Shown here: positions 23,601-34,029 of the stretch, one piece after another
Position numbering within the stretch: position 1 is the stretch's first letter
How the letters are laid out: each line of letters begins with the position of its first letter
Origin: Telopea speciosissima
Taxonomy: Eukaryota > Streptophyta > Magnoliopsida > Proteales > Proteaceae
Length of the DNA stretch: 64,000 nucleotides
Direction of reading: 5' to 3'
Assembly (NCBI RefSeq): GCF_018873765.1
Contig: NC_057924.1
Span: 3,162,001 to 3,226,000, forward strand
Notes under the pieces: model-generated
Databases searched by the model: none
What the model was told of the DNA's origin: nothing
What the model saw: the letters and a program-made list of their open reading frames with translations, nothing else
Made by a program: the position numbers and the translations under genes

Positions 23601-24306
23601 AGAAAATGAAAAAAAATAATAATGAGGGGGAGACTGAGTTACACAAACAATGTGGTCGGGGATCTTTTCTTTTACCAAAGTAATAATAGTACATGTATTC
23701 TGAGCCGTTAGGGGAGGGTACGTTAACATTGTCTCTCCATCTCTATCTTCTTTACATAAAATGATCTTACTATCCTTCCATGTACAGTAAAGTAATCCTT
23801 CCCATATGTCATATTTAATTAAAAACAGACCACCAATATAGGCCCCGAGTCCCCAACCAACATTCTCTCTCTCTCTCTCTCTCATATGTGTACTGTGTTC
23901 ATACGATGTTTGACCTCAGAAGTCTTATCTTCCAGTGTATGATAAAATAGTAATGATACAAGTCAACATTTAATGTATAGTTGAAGTGGGTCATATTTAG
24001 ACATTCAATCAATACGGAGTGTCATCTTTAAGACTCTTTCATCAAAATGATTGCTCCAGTGGCCCCTACCATATGCCCTACTAAGCTTAAAACCAAAGCT
24101 GCATGTCTTAACTTGTTAGGTCTCTTAATATATATGGTTGGTTTGAAAGCCATTATTTTTTCTTTCAAAATATTAATAATTGGTAGGGAAAGGTAAAATG
24201 TTATACAATACTATACATAGTTGGCAAAAAGGACAGAGATAGACACAGAAGTGTCAGCGTAGATGTTAGCATTGTCTTTTTTCCTAAATTGTTAACATTT
24301 CTATAA

Positions 24307-24717
24307 GAACAAGTTTCCTATAATATTAGCATCAAAGAAGTCTGGAGTTTCAATAAAAATCTACTCAGTCTTCTTAATCCTTCTACCTATACTAAATTTC
24401 CTTGGACATTATTACCATTATGTTTAGAATTAGCGGATCTCACTACTAACTTCTCTACCTCTGATTTTAAATATTTTGATGATGATGATGACAATCTTCT
24501 ATCTATGTTAAACTCCTTAGCCCTTAAAGTAGTATCAGAAAGAAGTGTATATAAACCCTCCGGCCATCTTGTATATTCTATTAGAATTTTTTTTTTTTGG
24601 GGAGTTATAATGCAATCCTATGGTGGATTTTATTTTGCATATTTTTTCTTGTATTTTCAAGAGCTCATAATATTCAAAATCTTCTCCTTCCTTGACCATT
24701 TAATATTTTTAATTTAA
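24307..24717 (+). pseudogene. Possible exon or gene fragment, unrecognised
   Basis: One frame stays open for 136 codons in AT-rich DNA, and the first 95 have protein-like composition (for example KEVWSFNKNLLSLLN, LPLCLELADL, DDDDDNLLSMLNSLALKVV). The tail past about 24590 (Phe/Tyr-rich) looks random. There is no clear start; the first in-frame ATG is at 24505. I do not recognise it; it may be chance. Confidence 0.25.
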
Positions 24718-25245
24718 ATTTTCAATTTTTAAAATTAAATTGACCTCAACACTTAAGCATCTAAATGAGGGTGAAATTTTCTAGCCACTTATTAAAATTA
24801 TATAGGACCACCAAAATTACTCCAAGGTACGATCCTAGTGGACCTGCCTGCATCGACTCACTCATATTGAAAATCAAATTCAGCCAAAATTTGATCAAAC
24901 TTGAATAAATAAATCTCAACCATAATTAGCATGCATGGGCAAACATTAATTTCATGAAATTTAAATTAAGAGGGACCGGACCTTTTTTTTTTTATTTTAT
25001 TTTTTATAATGTTGGTTGTTAGTAGCATTTCGCCTTAGCTTTGATTTGTATTTAAGGAATGAAGCTGGTACCATTTAATCATTTAAACAAAGGATTAAGT
25101 TTTTATTCACCCGTGAAATTGAGAAATCTCTTTTCTATTGGTGGTTTAACCATGTGATTGGATTCTCGTGTGATCATTAAACTCTCACCCCCTATTGTAT
25201 AAGGTTAAAAATACATTTCTTTATGCTAACCCAGATGGCCTGATG

Positions 25246-25390
25246 AAGGGCATACCCAATGCATATGGTTTCTACTACTACATGGTTTGGGGAGGGTCAT
25301 GCGTACGCAGCTTTACCCCTACTTTTTCTGTTGAAGTTGTTTTCTTGTTCAAACCTACGACCACCAAGTTGCAATAGGATGGTTAAAGCT
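25246..25390 (-). mobile_element. Au-type SINE, degenerate
   Basis: On the minus strand: ATTGCAACTTGGTGGTCG, a degenerate B box GGTTTGAAC, AACTTCAACAG, GTAAAGCTGCG and the 3' end TGCATTGGGTATGCCCTT. Same order as the other Au copies; no clear target duplication. Confidence 0.75.
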
Positions 25391-26269
25391 CAAATTCAGA
25401 CTGACTGATAAGTAATTGGTCAATGTCAGACCTAGACTAGTTATTATTCAGGCATTCATGATGCTTGGTTGTAGCCGGATGGGTGCCTTACTAGGATCAA
25501 TTGATATCGGAAACTGATCGGGATCAACCGTTTGTAGCTCGTTTATAGCTTGATTAACTTGTTTATGGCCTGTTTACATCCTGTTTATAACCCAATTAGT
25601 CCAATTAGCCTGGTTAAGGACTTATTATACAATTAACTTGACCTTGATTACGGGCCATTGATCAACTCGTTTATAACCCTAATTAGCCCGTTTAAAGACT
25701 TATTATAGCCTAATTAACTTGATCCCGAATACGACCGGTGAGCAATCAATTGAATATAAATGTATCCATGCCTAGTCTATGAGCCTGATTAACTAAATTA
25801 ACGACGTGATAACGATGTGAGACCTTAAATTGGTGGGGACCGATTATGTTCGACTTAAACCGACTGAACGGAATTGACCGATTGATACCATGGATGTGGA
25901 GATTCCATCTTCACCATGGGGGTGTAGAGAAACTGTGTCAAACAGTTTTGAATCCAAGCTGAAAGGAATTATTGGGGAAGGAAATGAGTTGGATAATGGA
26001 TAGGAGGAACAGAGCATTGGAAGAATGAAACCAAAAACCAAAAAGCAGACAAGGGGGGAGGCCAATTTGGTCATTCGAGGCATCAAAATCATTAACTGGT
26101 GAGGAGGTTTGGGGGAAGACAACGAGAACAGCTTCAAGGTTTGAAACAGAAGAGTCTCTCATGGCCCACATACCCAGTAATTAATCCAAATTATAAATCT
26201 TAATACTAAAACACATAAACGATCGTCATCTTCTTGGGAATACCCTTCTCCTTAATACTCCTTCCTTAC

Positions 26270-26560
26270 ATAACGCTTCTTGGTCTCTCCCTTACTAACC
26301 CTTTTTATATTTCTCCCTCTCTTTCACTGCTCTGCTCTGTTTCTCTTCCACCACTCCCCCCCTTCTCTTCTCTTCTTTGGATTTCATTGACAATAATAAC
26401 AGAAGACAGCAAAGATGGAGAAGAGAAAGAAGAAGAAGAAGAATATAGATCTCTCTTTGGTTTCTTGGCAAACACTCTCTTCTGGCGATCTCTATTGATA
26501 TTTCGCTGAGGAATTCACTTAGCTCAAATGGGTTTTCTGTGAAGAATTCATCAGACAACT
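26270..26560 (+). promoter_or_regulatory. CT-rich leader-like stretch
   Basis: The pyrimidine-rich run TCCCTCTCTTTCACTGCTC and on, then GATTTCATTGACAATAATAA and a short ORF from ATG at 26414 (MEKRKKKKKNIDLSL) resemble a plant 5' leader. No long coding region follows, so it could be a non-coding transcript, a dead gene or chance. Confidence 0.25.
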
Positions 26561-27496
26561 TATTATGGTGTACATGGGAAAGCCAGGCATTTCTTTTTCT
26601 TTTTCTTTTTCTTCTTCTTCTTCTTGTTCTTATGTTCTTGTTCTACTTTTCTTTCTTAATATAAGTATCTTTTTTTCACTTAAATTTTCAGATTAGTTTG
26701 TTTAGAGATTGGGTTTCTTATAGTTAGGAGAAGATATATATGTAAACTGGTCCTTAATTACATTTTTAAGGGCAGGTTTTGGCTGGTTTTCAAGGTCTCT
26801 CTCTCTTTTTCATGTACCAATGCAACTGTGGAAGTGGGTTTACATTGTATTCTCTCTGTTTTACTTTCTAGTATGAAGACAAATTTAAGTAGAATTAGGA
26901 AAAAAATTAATGTTTTACTTTATTTGAATAGACCTAAATTAAAATGGGATTAGAGTAGGACTTTAGACCAAACCATAGATACTTAGAGAATCTCAATCAA
27001 GGTTTGGTAACCTCATTTTAAGATCATATAATCACAAAGTTTAGGACAAGTAGCCCAAAATTATAACCCACCTAACCGATTACGACCGCGGCATTGTGAT
27101 TATCGATTCTAAACATAATTAGACCAATACATAAGCAACATCATAATCATAGTTTCATCTTCAAAACCCTTTACCCATAACCCTCTCCTTAATAATATAT
27201 GAAAAGGTTATTAAACAAAACAAGAAGTAATTTATCTTACAAAGATTAGGTTTTTTTTTCATTCAATCTTGTTTTTTGATTGATGGGTAATTTATCTTTT
27301 GATTAAACTTGTAAGCTCAAATGGAGAAGATCGAAATCTAATAAGTGTTCATGGTGACCTACAATTCTATTTCTTTGTTGGAAAAACCTCCTCCCTCTCC
27401 CTTTCTTTCTTCTCTTTTGATGGGTAAGTTTGGCTGGAGATGGAACCTATGACCTCAACATTGAGATGGCTACACCTTAACTGCAACTAAGTAACA

Positions 27497-27620
27497 ACCC
27501 AATTTGAATCCTCTACTGCCACCTCCCCGTGTGGTCGGTGTGCAGCCTCATATAGGCAAGGGTGAAATGACCGCTCTACCCAACCCAGGAAGGGTGCTTG
27601 GGCAGTGGGTAAAGGATCAC
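27497..27620. mobile_element. Probable MITE
   Basis: Ends TTGAATCCTCTACTGCC and GGGCAGTGGGTAAAGGATC are imperfect inverted repeats; the middle has the GGTCGGTGTGCAG and AAATGACCGCTCTACCC pattern also seen in the GGAAAATTATCT MITE family. Duplicated target not identified. Confidence 0.45.
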
Positions 27621-27651
27621 GAAGCTAAGGAGTTTTTTTATTTTTGGTTTA

Positions 27652-27890
27652 GGGAAAAGTATCTCTGAACTGCCAGGATACCCTACGCCCCCTCACATTC
27701 ATTTTGTGGGCAGAGGATCGTTGCCAGCCTGTGTGGCCCTTGCACCAGTATGGGGCTAGTGAGAGCACCGTGTGGTTATCGATAGGGGTGGAATTTTCGC
27801 ATTTCATGGGATCAAGGTTGTTATTTTGCTCTCCTCTGCGTATGGACGCACGCACCATGCAACCTGGCAAGGATCTTTTTTTCTATTTTG
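27652..27890. mobile_element. Probable MITE related to the GGGAAGAG family
   Basis: Contains GGGAAAAGTATCTCTGAAC at the left and, further in, GGGGTGGAATTTTCGCATTT, which parallels the interior of 30433-30611 (AAAATTTTCGCCTTTCATT). The right end is less certain. Confidence 0.4.
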
Positions 27891-28855
27891 ATATTCATTC
27901 ACTCTGAGGGGGGGGGGGCGTAGGGTAACTTAGCACCTAAGAGAACCCTTGTCCATTAGTTTATTAGACAAATTAATTAAGATTCAAAAGTATATTTTAT
28001 ATTATTTATAGCTTTCAGTATGGTTAAGCAATATATGTTACTAAATTATAAATTATTTAAATCTATGTGTTAGTGAGATTTAGGTATGGTCTTAAATTGT
28101 TTATAAAAATGCTATTTTAGGGTTGGTTTAGTAGACTGTGTTGGCAGGGCCCTTTAATTTCAAGATTATACGGCTTGCATTACGCCCGAGGGAGAAGCTG
28201 AAAAACCGGTGGTTTGACTTTGGACCAATTTTTTTTTCCCATCTTTAAATGGCTGAGCCGCTTGACAGTGGAGATGGTTTAATTCTTAAGTCAATTAGAC
28301 CATAAATGCTATTTATAAGTGATATAGCTGTACTGTTGTACACATAGGTGGCCAAGGGGTTCAACACAAGAAGGAAAAATAATAATAAATTTTTCCATGA
28401 AGACTTAAATATTTCAAAATAATTGGTGCATTGGCCAAATGAAGCCACCCTTATTTATAAATACTCAGAATCATAATGAATGGCTAAGATATTTACAAGT
28501 GTCTTTGATCTAACGGTTACAAGAATTGCCTCTCAAAATATCTACCTTCCACGCGAAATCAAATCAAGGGTTCAAATAATCATTTTCACAAGGATAATAT
28601 ATGTAGTTAAATTGATGAAAATTTGAGTGCCATAGAAAAATTCTCTAAATGAGTCATGTGTAAAATTTGTTGGTTATATTTATTTATAAGGAAAAAGATT
28701 GCTACAGTGACATTTCTGTCTCCATTATGACCATGTGGGAGTGCGACCCATGTGAATGATATCATTTTTCAATCCATTGTTGGTTTTAGTCTGCTAGTTC
28801 TTTCTTATACTACCCTTATAGGAAAGTCTCCCCCTTATTTATATGACATGTTATG

Positions 28856-29276
28856 TGAGAAAAAACGACGCCCAGAAATGATGATTTTGTAGAAGAAAAC
28901 GAAGATAAAAAGAAGACAAACACACAACACTAGATTTTACGTGGTTCAACTCCAAGTAGGTAGGCTACATCCACGGCAAGCGATAGAATGGTTTCACTAT
29001 TTCTCCGAAGCAAAAATTACAAACCCTCAGATTTCACACTCTCAAAGAGATAAGGACACTTTATAAGAGAACCCTAACCCAGAAAAGTACAGAACTACCC
29101 CGAGAAGCCCAAGAGACCCATCCGGTCTGATTCGGATCTGAACCCAACATATGTCGATATACATATCAAATCGAAAATCTCAACGAGCCATTTTGGCGCG
29201 TTTCGAATGTGAAACGACCTGCCAAAGAATCACCACAACACTTTCTGGACTGAGATCAAGCTTCACCAATAACACA
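28856..29276. mobile_element. Solo LTR, 421 bp, with 5-bp target duplication
   Basis: Begins TGAGAAAAAACGACGCCC and ends CACCAATAACACA. Perfect direct repeats TTATG flank it (28851-28855, 29277-29281). The interior contains TTTTACGTGGTTCAACTCC and ACATCCACGG, a block common in plant Copia LTRs. No internal retroelement sequence adjoins, so it is a recombined solo LTR. Confidence 0.9.
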
Positions 29277-29281
29277 TTATG

Positions 29282-30420
29282 TGTGAAACATTACTAATGG
29301 ATTTTTTACTAGTCCCTATTTTTCATATGGTATATTTTGAATATACTAACCTCTTGGTACCATTTCCTAAGTAGAAGAAAAAATTTTAAGTAAATTTTAA
29401 TTTTTATATTGATTTTACATGAATGTTTTTTCTTTTATGCGGAATTTAGCTAGAAATAAACAGAGTTTTTCAAAACACAACACTTGAAAGCATTATATAC
29501 TTACACATGATTATCAAATTAATTCATGAGTAGATAATAATGTGCATAATAGGTTCACAAATTTTAATTAGATTCTAACAAATACTATTGCTAGCCTCTT
29601 CATTTTTCTTTTAAATTTTTTTAACCCAATAAAAAAGTTGAAGTTGTGTTTGGATGCATGGATTGACTCGAATTGAGTTGCATCCTTAAAGAACATATCT
29701 CTAATTTTTAGTCCTATACATGTGAATCAGTTAATGAACAAAATCTTTTGTCAACTTATCTCTGCTAATCGTGATTTTTATGATTAATGAGAACCTAATC
29801 TCGAATGGGACAGATGGTAAAGAAAGGAGTAGAGTAGCATATGTAGCAATAATAGAAATCATAATCTTCTTTATTATGAGTTTAAGTTCACAATAATTGC
29901 AACATGTGAGATCGTAATTAAGGGACAAGCAGGCTCCATGGTTTTAAATATGAAATTAATATTGTAATACACTATAAATGCTTCTTCTTGATTTGGTTAA
30001 TTAGACATTTAAAGCAAGGGACCCCACAGATAGAAAGAAAGTTTGAAACACACACACACCCAAAACAAATATTAATGCTCTGGTATATATATATACCAAT
30101 TATCAAAGTATTTGTAGCTTTGGAACAATTTTCATAATTAATTCATTTGTTTCCTTACCTTTGATTCTCTCGCTGCCATCCAAACCCTCCATGTGTGGAC
30201 ACACATACCTACCTTTGATCCACCAGCACACATACCAACCCTGTCTACCCCCCCCCCCCCCTAATTATTTTTTGAAGCTTTCATATTTGATGAATTTTTA
30301 AAGGGGAAAGAACTCTGGCTGTGTAGTGTACTAGTATGTATGCCAGTTACTCTCCTCTCCATCATAATTTTTGGATGAGAGATAGACACAGAGGCATTAG
30401 CAGCATGAGACATCATTTTT
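29282..30420. other. Intergenic, nothing recognised
   Basis: AT-rich sequence with a short CA run near 30048 and a C run near 30249-30262. No ORF, repeat or RNA gene can be supported. Confidence 0.6.
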
Positions 30421-30432
30421 TTTTAAAAATAA

Positions 30433-30611
30433 GGGAAGAGTTTTTGTCTAAGAGCGTGGTCTCTGCGCCAGCACGAGGACTAATGGAAGCACATGCAGAA
30501 GCATCAATAAGGGTAAAATTTTCGCCTTTCATTGGAGGTGGGTATTCATTTCGCCTCATCTTATGTCTAGGTGCAAGATGAATCATACTCCCAAACATAG
30601 TCCATTTTCCC
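30433..30611. mobile_element. MITE, GGGAAGAG family
   Basis: Left GGGAAGAGTTTTTGTC and right CATAGTCCATTTTCCC are degenerate inverted ends. Flanks TTAAAAATA and TTTAAAATA suggest a 9-bp duplication. It shares its plan with 42030-42189. Confidence 0.65.
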
Positions 30612-31004
30612 TTTAAAATATGTTTTTTCCATTATTTTTTGGTGTTTGCATTGTCGCACTAAATTTTGTCTGGATTCAATTCAAATAAGATTAAGTGAGA
30701 GGAAGTTGGGTCTAGAGTTGTGTTTAGCATTCTTTAATGGCTAACTTTTAAGGATGAGTTTTACCAAAGTCCCGAAAATTAGTATCCGAGTTGGGGCGTG
30801 ACAATTCCAGTGTAGATAAAAAAAATATATCTATGAAGATCTCAGTTCCCGCGTGCTCTAACACAAAATGAAAGATTATTGATCAGGGTTCCATGCAAAA
30901 CAATGATCCCAAATCAAATATGAGGTGCCCGATGTGAAGATATACACAATTTATCTTTATTTTATATTTTTTGGTCGAACACCTACCTACCTTCCCTTCC
31001 CCGA

Positions 31005-31225
31005 ATTGTTATCCCCTCTAATTCGTTGTCCCCTCAACTTCCTCATATGATGATGAAAATGACCACCTTACCCCTACCCAAAAACACTGCTCAAGGTGGG
31101 GGTCCACTCCCCCTATTAGAGGAATTGAAAGAATAGGAAGTGCCCGCGAATTGGAGGTCCCCCTATTAATTAGAGGAATTGAAGATGCCCACGAATTGGC
31201 GGTGATAAGTATCCTCTTCCCCTAG
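31005..31225. mobile_element. Degenerate MITE, GGAAAATTATCT family
   Basis: Contains the family's interior (ATGACCACCTTACCCCTACC, GGTCCACTCCCCCTATTAG) and an internal duplication of CCCCCTATTA...AGAGGAATTGAA. It ends only about 25 bp from the MBOAT stop codon, so it may be part of that gene's 3' untranslated region. Confidence 0.5.
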
Positions 31226-31247
31226 CCCTTGCTTTTCTTTCCCTGAC

Positions 31248-32297
31248 TTACGATTTAAAACTCAAGACTTGCTTGACGAATCCGATTAAAGCCGAGTAGT
31301 CGTCAAGAGTTCTGGCCAGGGCATCACACCGGAGGAGCGGCGGAAAGAAAAGCCAATAAGCCGTAACCATGACGAACCCTATGGTCAGTGTTATAGACAC
31401 CACCCGATGCAACTTCCACCTACCAGCCAAGGCCTTCTTCACGGCAATCTCACAAGCCAAACAAAACCCATGTAGTAAATGGTACCAGGTGTTCTCCCAT
31501 GTAGGTCTTGTCCTTCCCAGATAGTAAAAGATGAGTTCATGCATCAACCCCGACACTAAGAAGGTAGCCATCACCGCCATTAATGAAGCTAACACCGGCC
31601 ACCTCCTCCCCAACATTGTACCCATTGCGACTTGCTGCGTGGGCTCGTACACTATTGGGCGTAAGATGAAAGTGACCGTGGTATTCCATCTTCGACCCCA
31701 ATAATCAATTAGAGATGTCGATAGGTAAAGCTCGTTGAACTGAGATTCTAGTTCATGACCCAATAGAGCTTTGGCGAGAGAAGCAAGCATGGCAAGGATA
31801 AGTTCAAGACTCAAGTAAATGTGGAGACAAAAGAGGATATAAACGAACTTTAGGTGAATAAAAATATAATAGTGTTTGTAATTATAGGCATGGATCGTTA
31901 AAACTAAGAGGGCAATTTGGATTGCGTAGTTAAGAGGCGATTTGGATTTGGGTTTGGATTTGTTGGTGGGATTGTGTTTGATTTTGATGGGGAGAGAAGA
32001 GAGAGAGATGAAACGGAGTAGGGACATGGTTGAGGTGGTGAGAGATAGAGGGCCTTGGCCGAAGGCAAAGAGGAGAAGCTTGAAGATAGCGAGCCAAGAG
32101 ATGGAGAAAGCTGTGATGCCTATGAGGTGTATGGAAGAAAGGCTGAGAGGGAGGAGGAGGAAGATGGAAAGGACGGGTAGGAGGAAAAGGAGTCTGAAAC
32201 TGCCCTTAGGGATACTTCTTCCTATGATGTAAGAGTAACTTAGAGATGCTAAAACTGAAATGCAGACCATCATGAAGTTCTTCATCTCCCCCTCCAT
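31248..32297 (-). CDS. Wax-synthase-like MBOAT acyltransferase
   Basis: Membrane-bound O-acyltransferase of the plant long-chain-alcohol O-fatty-acyltransferase (wax synthase) family, which esterifies fatty alcohols or related acceptors with acyl-CoA in the ER. Single exon, 349 aa, close to the usual 340-350. MEGEMKNFMMVCISVLASLS at the start is typical of the family. Hydrophobic segments lie near residues 8-28, 34-52, 57-80, 123-140, 145-175, 233-262 and 300-322. Conserved blocks: DYWGRRWN (198-205) and FLVSGLMHE with the catalytic His at 253, then a second conserved His in HGFCL (276). No stop, frameshift or missing key residue is seen. The exact acceptor substrate cannot be told; other members act on sterols or diacylglycerol-like acceptors. 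Confidence 0.93.
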   Translation of the reverse strand: MEGEMKNFMMVCISVLASLSYSYIIGRSIPKGSFRLLFLLPVLSIFLLLPLSLSSIHLIGITAFSISWLAIFKLLLFAFGQGPLSLTTSTMSLLRFISLSSLPIKIKHNPTNKSKPKSKSPLNYAIQIALLVLTIHAYNYKHYYIFIHLKFVYILFCLHIYLSLELILAMLASLAKALLGHELESQFNELYLSTSLIDYWGRRWNTTVTFILRPIVYEPTQQVAMGTMLGRRWPVLASLMAVMATFLVSGLMHELIFYYLGRTRPTWENTWYHLLHGFCLACEIAVKKALAGRWKLHRVVSITLTIGFVMVTAYWLFFPPLLRCDALARTLDDYSALIGFVKQVLSFKS

Positions 32298-32529
32298 TTT
32301 TAGTTCCCTTCCTCGCTTCCTTGATACCTGGCCTGAACTTCTTAGCTCATGGCTTAGTGGGGTTTTTCATAGAACTACTGAGTTCTAGAGCGAGCATGAA
32401 GGGATGGATCATAGATTGTCTCCTCTTGATGTCCACTGTAGCTGTGTCGATCGTTTTGGGGATTATACAGATGTAGTGATTGGATTCTGTTGGGTCATGC
32501 CTTTTGGATTCTGAGGCTTAATCATGGAG

Positions 32530-32835
32530 AAGGACGTACCCAATGCATGAGGTTCTGCGACTGCAGTCATAATGTAGTCTTACGGAAAATTATCTACTCC
32601 ATTTCCAGTCCGCTCCATTTCTCCAAGTTCCTCTAATAAAGGGGAGTGGACCCTACCTAGGCAATGTGTTCAGGCAGGGGTAGGGTGATCATTTTTGCCC
32701 CCTCACCATTAGAGGAATTTGGGGAAATGGATCGGGCAGAGAAATAGAGCAGATAATGATCCGTAGTCTTACCCCTGCTTCACAGAGAAGTTGTTTCTTG
32801 ACTCGAACCTGTGATTATGTTGCGTCGAGGTCCAA
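32530..32835 (-). mobile_element. Au-type SINE, interrupted by a MITE
   Basis: Minus-strand SINE parts: 3' end region 32530-32573 (ACCTCATGCATTGGGTACG) and 5' part 32773-32835 with the B box GGTTCGAGTC and AGAAACAACTTCTCTG. A 179-bp MITE splits it, so the SINE is the older insertion. Confidence 0.82.
32584..32762. mobile_element. MITE, 179 bp, nested in the SINE, 10-bp target duplication
   Basis: Inverted ends GGAAAATTATCTACTCC and, on the opposite strand, GGATCATTATCTGCTC. Perfect direct repeats GTAGTCTTAC at 32574-32583 and 32763-32772. A 9-10-bp duplication indicates a Mutator-like element. Relatives: 36249-36420, 61422-61583, about 61785-61930, and 31005-31225. Confidence 0.92.
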
Positions 32836-32928
32836 AATGTGTACATGGCTCAACCAAACCCACTCTCGACATGTCATCCCTCCTGAACCATATCGGTTGA
32901 TTTTTTTCTAGCTCAGATTGGGTTACTC

Positions 32929-33314
32929 TAAGGGTGTTTAATATAGAAACAAAACTAGCCGTTTAAAATCAAATCGAACCGAAATGATTAATTCAGTTAG
33001 GCCGTCAAACCAAATAAAGAACCGAATAAATCATATATATATTTTAATATTTTAATTAACATGGATGATAAATTTTATTTCATTTTATGTTTGAAAACAG
33101 TTTAGTGGATTATGACTCTAACGAACAAGGGATTCTTTTGTTGTAAAAATGTAAAAAAGTTTACCCAAATACCTAAAATAAGGCCTAACCGAATACAAAC
33201 CGGGGTCAAAACAGATATAAAACCGAATAAAGAATCGAACCATGTCGGTTCAATTCTGGTTTGAAAACACATATTCTTATTCGGTTTCAATTTCCAAACC
33301 GGTTAACACCTTTA
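32929..33314. mobile_element. hAT-like MITE, 386 bp, 8-bp target duplication
   Basis: Ends TAAGGGTGTT and AACACCTTTA are inverted repeats with one mismatch. Perfect direct repeats GGTTACTC lie at 32921-32928 and 33315-33322. The interior is made of AACCGAAT-like and CGGTTT-like motifs. The 8-bp duplication and the AGGGTGT-type end fit hAT. Confidence 0.9.
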
Positions 33315-33661
33315 GGTTACTCCTAGAGTTTTTCTCTCTCTATTGGAAATTATAAATGGGTATACAAGAGGTGCAACAGGGCTGTGTTGGGCTGGGTTTT
33401 TGAGAAACCCTAACCCTTTTTTTTTTCAATTCAACCCTAGATTTCCTTAACTTAGTCCAGGTCCATTACCGGGCTCAACCCAGTCCACTTAATTTAAATA
33501 AGGGGATAGGTTTTGACAAGATTGTTGTGATTGTTTGACATTGATCAAGCCAAAAGAGGTGCAATGAAGTGGTTTCATCAATGGTCAATACTCAATAATA
33601 TACCACACCCTTGTGAATTGTGAAGTACTTAAACGGTGCTCAATCCACACCCACACAAGTG

Positions 33662-33829
33662 GGATCTGGCTCTCTTCCAGCCATGGCAGGAGTTGGAGGA
33701 TCCAACCCAGTCAACACAGGGGGGTTTGGGGAGGGGGGGGTGGAGGCGCACGTGAAATGACCCAAACATCCTTTTTTTGGCTGGGCTGGATCCTCTATTT
33801 CCTGTCACAGTTGGAGGAGAGCCAAATTG
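33662..33829. mobile_element. MITE, 168 bp, 9-bp target duplication
   Basis: The left arm GGATCTGGCTCTCTTCC through GAGGATCCAACCC pairs with the right arm GGCTGGATCCTC through GGAGAGCCAAATTG. Perfect direct repeats ACACAAGTG at 33653-33661 and 33830-33838. Mutator-like by duplication length. Confidence 0.92.
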
Positions 33830-34029
33830 ACACAAGTGAGGTGAACGGTGAATACTGCATGATGCACAGAGGAAGCGTACACAACTACTACTCACCCTAA
33901 CCAAATGTGTCATATACTTGAACTGAGTAATTTATCATATGGTGGTAGTGTCGGTGGTGCTGATGGCGGTGGCTGGATGGTGGTAGGAGACCATCAAGAA
34001 AAGAAGAAAGGTGATGTTTTAATTTTATC

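Larger units (their letters stand above)
17860..24300. other. Intergenic stretch without a supportable gene
   Basis: AT-rich DNA with short degenerate repeats. Patches of TCGGTATCGAT-like sequence occur near 18280-18360, 20111-20650 and 22590-22750, AACCGG-like sequence near 18850-19170, and a CT microsatellite at 23863-23883. The sequence near 22435-22470 (CTATATATACTTTTTC followed by a CT-rich leader) looks promoter-like but no ORF follows. Confidence 0.6.

Noticed and set aside
23466..23885. 139-codon open frame on the minus strand
   Set aside because: It begins in the CT microsatellite (MRERERE) and has no conserved motif or plausible composition; likely chance.
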